The notes beneath the pieces were generated by a model, which did not search any database, was not told where the DNA came from, and saw only the letters and a list, made by a program, of their open reading frames with translations. Shown here piece after piece: positions 56,218-62,255 of a DNA stretch of 62,255 nucleotides. Position numbers and translations under genes: made by a program. The DNA comes from Clostridiaceae bacterium HSG29 (GTDB taxonomy: Bacteria > Bacillota > Clostridia > Peptostreptococcales > Acidaminobacteraceae). The stretch spans positions 1 to 62,255 of the forward strand of contig JAUCFZ010000001.1 of assembly GCA_030377915.1 (NCBI GenBank), given 5' to 3'. Each line of letters begins with the position of its first letter. Positions within the stretch are counted from its first letter, which is position 1.

Positions 56218-57306
56218 CTACTTCTTTTTTAATTCATATACATACGCTAACACTTCTGCAACCGCATGGTATAAATCCGAAGGTATCTCATCACCTATTT
56301 CTGTTACTTTGTATATTTCTCTCGCTAAAGGTTTATTCTCAACAATCGGAATATCATTTTCTTTTGCAATTTTTTTAATATTATTTGCAATTAAATCTCT
56401 TCCTTTTGCAACTACTTTTGGAGCTTTTCCAGACTCTGAATCGTATTTGATTGCATTTGCAAAATGTGTTGGATTAGTAATTACAACATCTGCATCAGGA
56501 ACTTCTTGCATCATTCTACTTGCAGACAATTCTCTTTGCTTTTGCCTGATTTTCGATTTCAACATCGGATCCCCTTCAGACTCCTTATATTCATCTTTTA
56601 TTTCTTTTTTTGTCATTTTCAAATCTTTATTATGTTGCCATATTTTATATGCATAATCAAAAACTGCCAAAACAACTAGCATTATTGATATTCTAATAAC
56701 TAAATTAAAAATAATATCCCAAGCTACAGCAATAAACGCTTCAATACCGTAGTTAAGCGATTCAACTAAATAAACTAATCTACTTTTTAAAAACACTAAA
56801 CTATAAATAATAAGTATTGCTGATTTAGCAAGAGACTTAAATAGTTCAACTAGTGATTTTATAGAAAATAACTTTTTAAATCCTTCAATAGGATTGATTT
56901 TACTTAATTTCGGTTTAATTGGATCAACAGAAAAAAGGAATCCTACTTGTATATATGATAATATTAAACCTGTAAATAACGCAGTAAGTAAAATTGGTGC
57001 TACAATTTTAATTGCAAAATAATTTATTTGATTAAAAAATACAAGTAAATTTGCAATTTCAAATAATTCATCTACATTTTTAATATTGTCATAGACAAAT
57101 ATTAGCATTGAGTATAGATTTTCAGAAAAATATTTAGCAAAAATATTTATTACAATAAATATAAATAATAAAATAAATGATGAACTTAAATCTTTACTAA
57201 CAGGAACCTGACCTTTTTTTCTAGCGTCTCTTTTTTTCTTAGGAGTTGCAGGTTCTGTTTTTTCTTCTGAAAAAAGTTGTAAATCAAAAAATAAAATTTT
57301 ATCCAT
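56218..57306 (-). CDS. flhB: Flagellar export switch protein FlhB
   Basis: The 362-residue protein has a cytoplasmic start with EEKTEPATPKKKRDARKKGQ, four membrane segments, and a C-terminal domain. The self-cleavage NPTH motif is intact (VVITNPTHFANAI, near residue 278). Cleavage changes export specificity from rod/hook to filament proteins. Confidence 0.97.
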   Translation of the reverse strand: MDKILFFDLQLFSEEKTEPATPKKKRDARKKGQVPVSKDLSSSFILLFIFIVINIFAKYFSENLYSMLIFVYDNIKNVDELFEIANLLVFFNQINYFAIKIVAPILLTALFTGLILSYIQVGFLFSVDPIKPKLSKINPIEGFKKLFSIKSLVELFKSLAKSAILIIYSLVFLKSRLVYLVESLNYGIEAFIAVAWDIIFNLVIRISIMLVVLAVFDYAYKIWQHNKDLKMTKKEIKDEYKESEGDPMLKSKIRQKQRELSASRMMQEVPDADVVITNPTHFANAIKYDSESGKAPKVVAKGRDLIANNIKKIAKENDIPIVENKPLAREIYKVTEIGDEIPSDLYHAVAEVLAYVYELKKK

Positions 57307-57314
57307 TTTTACAC

Positions 57315-58076
57315 CTAAGTTCCCATAAGTTTATATATATATTCAATCATCCGTAACAATTGCATATTAAAAGCATCAAAATAATACTGAATAATTATTA
57401 AAAAAGTAACTAACCCAACAAATACTTTTAAAGGCATACCAATAAGAAACACGTTCATCCCAGGCATTGCTTTTGATAATAGTCCTAATATTATATTCGC
57501 AACTAAAATAGTTAAAATAAAAGGTGCAGCAATCTGCACTCCAACAATAAATGCTTGAGTCATTATTTCAGTATAAAAATAAACAAGTCTATAATTAATT
57601 ATACTTGTTCCTAAAGGTAAAATTTCATATGTTTTAACGATTGCTTCAATTAATTTCAAATGAAAATCTAATGTAAAAAAAGCTAACATTAAAAATAAAA
57701 AGTATAAATTTGCAGATACTGGAATCTGCGATTCATCTTGTGGGCTTATTACACTTACCATTGCAAATCCAATATTCCTATCAACAAGAAGGCCTGCAAT
57801 ATATATAAAACTAATTGAAATTGATACCACAAATCCAAAAGCTACTCCATTTGAAAATTCAATTACCATAAATTTTCCTAAATCAAAAAAATTTTCAATA
57901 ACTAAGTTGTTATTTATAATTACAATCGGCATTATAATATAACTCAAAAAAAATATAAATCCAATTTTGGCTATTACCGGTACATTTTTATTATTAAAAA
58001 TCGGAGTTAATATAAATAAAGCCGTCATCCGTACAAATACAAGTATTAAAATAATCATATAATCAAAATAAATCAT
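57315..58076 (-). CDS. fliR: Flagellar export gate protein FliR
   Basis: The 253-residue membrane protein has about six hydrophobic segments. Typical features are FVRMTALFILTPIFNNKNVP at the start and the conserved Gly/Pro-rich loop GLLSKAMPGMNVFLIGMPLK near residue 205. It forms the export pore with FliP and FliQ. 8 nt separate it from fliQ. Confidence 0.95.
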   Translation of the reverse strand: MIYFDYMIILILVFVRMTALFILTPIFNNKNVPVIAKIGFIFFLSYIIMPIVIINNNLVIENFFDLGKFMVIEFSNGVAFGFVVSISISFIYIAGLLVDRNIGFAMVSVISPQDESQIPVSANLYFLFLMLAFFTLDFHLKLIEAIVKTYEILPLGTSIINYRLVYFYTEIMTQAFIVGVQIAAPFILTILVANIILGLLSKAMPGMNVFLIGMPLKVFVGLVTFLIIIQYYFDAFNMQLLRMIEYIYKLMGT

Positions 58077-58084
58077 ATAACCAC

Positions 58085-58354
58085 CTACAATGTAATTGTA
58101 TCAATTAAATCATATACTCTAATAGTAAATTCAATCAAAGTATTAATAATCCAGTTTGAAGAAAACATAGTCACTAACAATATCGCCATTATCTTCGGAA
58201 CGAAAGCAAGTGTTTGCTCTTGAATTTGAGTTGTAGCTTGAAAAACTGCAACAGTAAATCCAACTAAAAGCGCAACTACAAGCATAGGAGAAGAAAGCAT
58301 AATAATGGTTTTTATTGCATCTACAAATACATCAACAATTATACCTTTACTCAT
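58085..58354 (-). CDS. fliQ: Flagellar export gate protein FliQ
   Basis: The 89-residue protein has two membrane helices with the family loop VAVFQATTQIQEQTLAFVPKI between them. Length is exactly typical. Confidence 0.96.
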   Translation of the reverse strand: MSKGIIVDVFVDAIKTIIMLSSPMLVVALLVGFTVAVFQATTQIQEQTLAFVPKIMAILLVTMFSSNWIINTLIEFTIRVYDLIDTITL

Positions 58355-58361
58355 TTCACAC

Positions 58362-59135
58362 CTACCTTACGCTTAAAATTAACTTCTCAACAATTAAATG
58401 CCATCCATCAACCAAAACAAACAACAATATTTTAAACGGCAACGAGATCATTACTGGTGGTAACATCATCATACCGAGAGCCATTAAAGTTGAAGCAACT
58501 ATCATATCGATAACAATAAATGGTATAAATAATAAAAATCCAATTTCAAATCCTGTTTTAAGCTCACTTATAATAAATGCAGGAATTAATGAACTAATAG
58601 GAACATCCTCTAAAGATTCTATATCTTCTTTATTGGAAATTTTTAAAAATAACGCTAAATCTTTTGATCTAACTTGTTTTAACATAAATTCTTTTACAGG
58701 TTTTTGTGCATTTTCTATTGCCACTTCCTGAGAAATTTCACCATTTGAAAAAGGTTCAAATGCATTTTCCATCACATCAGTTATTACTGGCGTCATTACA
58801 AATAACGTCAAAAATAGTGCCAAACCTACTAGCACTTGATTAGGTGGAGTAGATTGCAAAGACATTGCTTTTCTTAAAAAAGAAAAAACAATAATAAATC
58901 TTGTAAACGAAGTCATCATAATTAAAATAGATGGTGCTAACCCCAAAATTGTCAATAATGCAATTATTTTTATACTATCAGCTACTTCTTGATTTGTATC
59001 CGGCTGATTTATTTGAATATCAATTCCAGGTATATCAAATGTTTCCCCTTCAGCAAAAGTAATAATACCCGCAGAAAAACTAATTGTTAAAATAATTATT
59101 AAACTTAATAAAAGCTTCCATTTTAATGATTTCAT
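58362..59135 (-). CDS. fliP: Flagellar export gate protein FliP
   Basis: The 257-residue protein has an N-terminal signal peptide (KWKLLLSLIIILTISFSAGI). Family motifs follow: APSILIMMTSFTRFIIVFSFLRKAM, QVLVGLALFLTLFVMTPV, and the C-terminal VASTLMALGMMMLPPVMISLPFK. It assembles first in the export gate with help from FliO. Confidence 0.97.
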   Translation of the reverse strand: MKSLKWKLLLSLIIILTISFSAGIITFAEGETFDIPGIDIQINQPDTNQEVADSIKIIALLTILGLAPSILIMMTSFTRFIIVFSFLRKAMSLQSTPPNQVLVGLALFLTLFVMTPVITDVMENAFEPFSNGEISQEVAIENAQKPVKEFMLKQVRSKDLALFLKISNKEDIESLEDVPISSLIPAFIISELKTGFEIGFLLFIPFIVIDMIVASTLMALGMMMLPPVMISLPFKILLFVLVDGWHLIVEKLILSVR

Positions 59136-59141
59136 ATTTTC

Positions 59142-59492
59142 CTACTTTTCTTTATTATTTATTGTTTTTCTTATTTTACTCAACAAAATATTGTTAAATT
59201 TTTCATCAACATTTTTTTTATTTGAATCTATTAAAGTTAAATCATCAATTTTATCAATTAAAGAAATCGAATCTTTCGACACTGAAATTAAATAATTCTT
59301 ATTATCCAGCTCTATCAACAATAAAAACATATTGTTGCTAATAGGCACCTTTTCAATTATTTTAATATTCTTATTTATATTGTAATTTTTATTTATTTTA
59401 CCAATAAACGTAGTCGTTAAATAAACTATATAAAAAAAAACGATAAATAAAATTATCAATCCTAATACAGATAAAAACTCATAAACAGTCAT
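59142..59492 (-). CDS. fliO: Flagellar biosynthesis protein FliO
   Basis: The 116-residue protein has one N-terminal membrane segment (LSVLGLIILFIVFFYIVYLTT) and a short FliO-type cytoplasmic domain (KIIEKVPISNNMFLLLIELDNKNYLISVS). It is poorly conserved in general; identity rests on this pattern and its place directly before fliP. It is needed for stable FliP assembly. Confidence 0.88.
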   Translation of the reverse strand: MTVYEFLSVLGLIILFIVFFYIVYLTTTFIGKINKNYNINKNIKIIEKVPISNNMFLLLIELDNKNYLISVSKDSISLIDKIDDLTLIDSNKKNVDEKFNNILLSKIRKTINNKEK

Positions 59493-59516
59493 TATTCCAC
59501 CTTATTTTTTACCACA

Positions 59517-59551
59517 AAAGGAAAAGCAACAATTATGTATACTTCTCCTTT
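59517..59551 (-). other. Hairpin in the cheY-fliO gap
   Basis: On the minus strand AAAGGAGAAG and CTTTTCCTTT pair over 10 bp with one G-U pair and a 15-nt loop. No strong U-run follows, so it looks more like a processing or stability element than a terminator. Confidence 0.45.
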
Positions 59552-59555
59552 AAAT

Positions 59556-59918
59556 TTATCCTATAGCTTTTTTCACTGCTTCAATAATGCGATCAGCCTG
59601 AAATGGTTTTACAATAAAATCTTTCGCACCAGCTTGAATAGCCTCAATTACCATCGCCTGCTGTCCCATTGCAGAACACATTATTACATTTGCTTCCGAA
59701 TCTATTTCTTTTATTTTCTTAACTGCTTCAATTCCATTAACCTCCGGCATAGTAATATCCATTATTACTAATTCTGGATTTAATTCCTGATATTTTTCTA
59801 TACCTTTTTTACCATTTTCAGCTTCACCTACAACATCATAGTTATTTTTTGTTAATACATCTTTTATCATCATCCTCATAAAAGCCGCATCATCAACTAT
59901 TAATATGCCTTCACCCAT
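59556..59918 (-). CDS. cheY: Chemotaxis response regulator CheY
   Basis: The 120-residue single receiver domain carries phospho-acceptor Asp54 (LVIMDITMPEVNG), the acidic pair Asp9-Asp10 (ILIVDDAAFMR), the Ser in IMCSAMGQQ and the Lys in FIVKPFQ. CheY-P binds FliM and FliY at the switch. It lies between fliY and fliO, as in Bacillus. Confidence 0.96.
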   Translation of the reverse strand: MGEGILIVDDAAFMRMMIKDVLTKNNYDVVGEAENGKKGIEKYQELNPELVIMDITMPEVNGIEAVKKIKEIDSEANVIMCSAMGQQAMVIEAIQAGAKDFIVKPFQADRIIEAVKKAIG

Positions 59919-59929
59919 TCATTTCCTCC

Positions 59930-61018
59930 TTAAATCCGTTCAATAATCTTTTCTGGTTTAATAATATCGGTGATTCTAACTCCGTAGTTTTCATCAACAA
60001 CAACTACTTCACCTTTTGCAATCATTTTTCCATTAGCCAATATATTCAGCGATTCGCCTACTATGCTATTTAATTCAATAATTGTCCCTTCACCAACCTC
60101 TAAGATCTCACTTATTTTCTTATGAGTTCTACCTAATTCTACAGTAATTTCTAAAGGAACTTCTTTTATTAATTCTATATCATTATTATAATACTTTGAA
60201 TCTGTATTGTCACTAAAATTATTCAACTCTAATGGTTGAGCATTAACTTTTCTTTCATTTTGAATAGGATTTTCTCTTGGTGGTGCTGGAGCCACCATTG
60301 TAGGTGTTGGAATTTCTTTAACCGGTTCTGGTTCTCTATCCGGAATAACTTCATCAACTATCTCCTCTTCAGGCTGAGATAATTTTTGAACTAATTGCCT
60401 GCTTACTTCTACCGGCATTATTTGCATTATTTCACTATCAATCAATTCTCCAATTTTCATATCAAATGATGTTACAGTAATTGTTTCGTCACTATCTAAT
60501 CCAATTTCGTCATAATCTACATTCTGACCATCATTCCTTATAGCTTCAGGTGGTAAAATATCAATTGTTTCACCTAGCATTTGTGATAGAGAAGTCGAAG
60601 AAGACCCTACCATTTGATTCATCGCTTCACTTATTGCACTCAAATGCATATCTGTTAATTCATCAGATATATTTGTTCCATCTCCACCCATCATCAAATC
60701 AGTTATAATTTTTACATCATCTTCTTTTATTGCTAATAAGTTCATTCCTTCAATTCCCGATTTATAAGAAATTTTAACCAAAACATGCGGAACTGAAATC
60801 GCCTCATTCATCTTTTTAAATGTTGTCACTTCAACTTTAGGAGTGGTAATAGTTACTTTTTGTCCAAGCAGAGTATACAATGTTGTTGCTGCAGTACCCA
60901 TACTTATATTTCCGATTTCACCCATAGCATCAATTTCTTCAGGTGTAAGTTCTTCTAAATCGTCCGAGCCGTTTAGCAGCGCATCTATTTCATCTTGAGA
61001 TAATAATCCATCAGCCAT
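59930..61018 (-). CDS. fliY: Flagellar motor switch phosphatase FliY (CheC-FliN fusion)
   Basis: The 362-residue protein combines an N-terminal FliM-like peptide (GLLSQDEIDALLNGSDD), a CheC-like phosphatase domain with two E-x2-N sites (EIDAMGEIGNISMGTAA and ISEAMNQMVGSSS), and a Pro-rich linker. The C-terminal SpoA/FliN domain (VPLEITVELGRTHKKISEIL) ends the protein. It is both C-ring part and CheY-P phosphatase. I start at ATG 61018, with AAAGGAG 9 nt upstream. It overlaps the fliM TGA by 8 nt. Confidence 0.95.
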   Translation of the reverse strand: MADGLLSQDEIDALLNGSDDLEELTPEEIDAMGEIGNISMGTAATTLYTLLGQKVTITTPKVEVTTFKKMNEAISVPHVLVKISYKSGIEGMNLLAIKEDDVKIITDLMMGGDGTNISDELTDMHLSAISEAMNQMVGSSSTSLSQMLGETIDILPPEAIRNDGQNVDYDEIGLDSDETITVTSFDMKIGELIDSEIMQIMPVEVSRQLVQKLSQPEEEIVDEVIPDREPEPVKEIPTPTMVAPAPPRENPIQNERKVNAQPLELNNFSDNTDSKYYNNDIELIKEVPLEITVELGRTHKKISEILEVGEGTIIELNSIVGESLNILANGKMIAKGEVVVVDENYGVRITDIIKPEKIIERI

Positions 61019-62015
61019 TGTATGCATCTCCTTTCTGATAAATCCCTTTTATTTTAACTGCAACTTTATTTTTATTTTTACCAGGTATTCCTTTAAATTT
61101 TAATTCGTCATCAACATAAATATCAATTTCTTGATCTGCTTTTCTATCAAGAACTAATACATCGCCTCTTCTAACATTCAAAAGTTCTTTTACACTAATA
61201 TTTGTACCACCAATTACAGCCTTAACAGCAAGATTAGTTTTAGCTAATTGTTTTATAACCAGACCTTTCTGTTCTTCAGTAATAGGTTTTTTAGAAATAT
61301 CTGAGAACCACATTTTCGAACTTAAATTAGGTAAAATCGGTTCAATAACTTTATGTGGAAGACATATATTCATCATACCCTCCGAATTATTTATTTTAAT
61401 ATTTAATGTTACCAATGCAATTGATTCAGTTGGAGAAGCAATTTGTGCGAATTGAGAATTAGTTTCAATTTCTATTAGTTTTGGATTCAATTCAATTATA
61501 CTTTCCCATGAATCTTTCATAAATTTTAAAAATTTCTTCAGAAAAGATTTTAAAAGAGAAATTTCAATTTCAGTTAAGGTTCTAGAAACTGCCTCACTAC
61601 TATCTTTTTCACTTCCACCTAAAACCCGTTCAATAATTTTAAATACTATATCAGAAGATAATTCGATAATAATTTCACCTTCTAAAGGTTCTAATTTTAC
61701 AATTCCTAATATAGCAGGATTTGAAACAGAATTACTAAATTCATTAAAAATCAAACTTTGAGTTGATAAAACTTCAACTTCAGTAAAAGTCCTCAAATAA
61801 CCAGATAAAAAGTTGTTTAAAAGTCTTGAGTAATTATCATGAATATTTTCTAAAGTTCTTAATTGCTCTTTTGCAAATTTATCCGGTCTTTTAAAGTCAT
61901 ATTTTCTTACTTTCTTTTCATTTTGCTCTTCTTCTATCTCTTTAACATCGACTTCACCGGTATTTAAGGCGGTTAACAGTTCATCAATTTCATTTTGCGA
62001 TAGTACTTCTGACAT
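61011..62015 (-). CDS. fliM: Flagellar motor switch protein FliM
   Basis: The 334-residue C-ring protein has the N-terminal CheY-binding peptide LSQNEIDELL, then the middle domain with YDFKRPDKFAKEQLRTLENIHDNYSRL. The C-terminal SpoA domain (VKELLNVRRGDVLVLDRKADQEI) ends the protein. ATG follows AGGAGGTGGTTAA. The stop is TGA. Confidence 0.97.
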   Translation of the reverse strand: MSEVLSQNEIDELLTALNTGEVDVKEIEEEQNEKKVRKYDFKRPDKFAKEQLRTLENIHDNYSRLLNNFLSGYLRTFTEVEVLSTQSLIFNEFSNSVSNPAILGIVKLEPLEGEIIIELSSDIVFKIIERVLGGSEKDSSEAVSRTLTEIEISLLKSFLKKFLKFMKDSWESIIELNPKLIEIETNSQFAQIASPTESIALVTLNIKINNSEGMMNICLPHKVIEPILPNLSSKMWFSDISKKPITEEQKGLVIKQLAKTNLAVKAVIGGTNISVKELLNVRRGDVLVLDRKADQEIDIYVDDELKFKGIPGKNKNKVAVKIKGIYQKGDAYNG

Positions 62016-62045
62016 TTAACCACCTCCTTTTTTATATCACTAAAT

Positions 62046-62255
62046 TTATCCTTGTATAATAAATGTTTCAAAATAAATATTTGTAATTTTATCAGAATCG
62101 CTTTCAAGTGTTTCTATTACCATTTGCTTAATTTTTTCTCTTAATCGTTGCATACCAGTTTCTTTTGAAATATCTTCATATTTTTCTCTTCTAAAAAGTT
62201 CATTTATATTATTAACTAAAGCAGTTTTCTTTTTATTGATTTGTACTAAAACTTC
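62046..62255 (-). CDS. fliL: Flagellar basal body protein FliL (C-terminal part; 5' end outside window)
   Basis: The last 69 codons are visible. They include NNINELFRREKYEDISKETG and the closing DKITNIYFETFIIQG, which match the FliL C terminus (periplasmic stomatin-like domain that associates with stators). It stops 30 nt before fliM, as in Bacillus fliL-fliM. Confidence 0.85.
   Translation of the reverse strand, partial: EVLVQINKKKTALVNNINELFRREKYEDISKETGMQRLREKIKQMVIETLESDSDKITNIYFETFIIQG

Noticed and set aside
1-62255. Alternative genetic code (TGA as Trp)
   Set aside because: TGA ends the MnmH-like gene and fliM in tight overlaps, and Trp positions I checked use TGG; the code is standard.
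1-62255. CRISPR arrays, tRNA or rRNA genes, prophage
   Set aside because: No spaced short repeats, no tRNA-like cloverleaf or CCA ends, and no phage structural or integrase genes were seen on reading through; the only long repeat is the duplication around the IS.

Overview
This window is a contiguous stretch of chromosome from a strongly AT-rich, flagellated Firmicute, most likely a member of the Clostridia or a related anaerobic lineage. The evidence is a PolC-type replicative polymerase with built-in PHP and exonuclease domains, a Bacillus/Clostridium-style fla/che operon (fliL-fliM-fliY-cheY-fliOPQR-flhBA-flhFG-cheBAWCD-fliA) running into rpsB-tsf, CheC/CheD adaptation proteins, FapA, strong AGGAGG-type ribosome binding sites and a GAAC-N4-GTTC SOS box before recA. 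TGA is used as a stop (mnmH-like/rimO and fliM/fliY overlaps), so the code is standard. I cannot name the genus.

Layout. (1) 1-5446, plus strand: end of a LytTR response regulator, an unknown small protein, the CstA pyruvate/peptide transporter, an unknown 99-residue protein paired with an ArsA/GET3-like ATPase, and the tRNA 2-selenouridine synthase MnmH. (2) 5458-13126, minus: ftsK, a second and degenerate MnmH-like gene, rimO, pgsA, cinA, recA. (3) 13239-27800, minus: rimP-nusA-infB-rbfA-nrnA-ribF, a chemoreceptor, an SNF2/SWIM helicase, a GNAT, rpsO, pnp and dut. (4) 27934-42891, minus: the essential cluster tsf-pyrH-frr-uppS-cdsA-dxr-rseP-ispG-polC, broken by an insertion sequence. (5) 42914-62255, minus: rpsB, then the flagellar and chemotaxis operon back to the 3' part of fliL at the right edge.

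The outstanding structure is in region 4. A 2,102-bp IS of the IS1634 type (37942-40043; 18-bp terminal inverted repeats; 6-bp ATATAA duplications) sits exactly between two 1,825-bp direct copies (36117-37941 and 40044-41868) that carry the 3' part of pyrH, all of frr, all of uppS and the first codons of cdsA. uppS and frr are therefore present twice with identical proteins, one truncated pyrH and one truncated cdsA abut the IS, and intact pyrH and cdsA lie on the far sides. The IS carries a strong bidirectional terminator that lies between the rpsB/pyrH promoters and the downstream essential genes. This is either a very young, unstable rearrangement or an assembly of a mixed population; long reads would tell.

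How the genes work together: the right half encodes the flagellar export gate (FlhAB, FliOPQR), switch (FliM, FliY, CheY), placement proteins (FlhF, FlhG), chemotaxis circuit (CheA, W, B, C, D), sigma-28 and a c-di-GMP PilZ brake. The middle is the translation, lipid, isoprenoid and replication housekeeping cluster. The left holds DNA segregation and repair, tRNA selenation and probable pyruvate uptake. No tRNA, rRNA, CRISPR array, prophage or recognisable defence island was seen. Apart from the IS there is no gene-free stretch longer than 300 bases.
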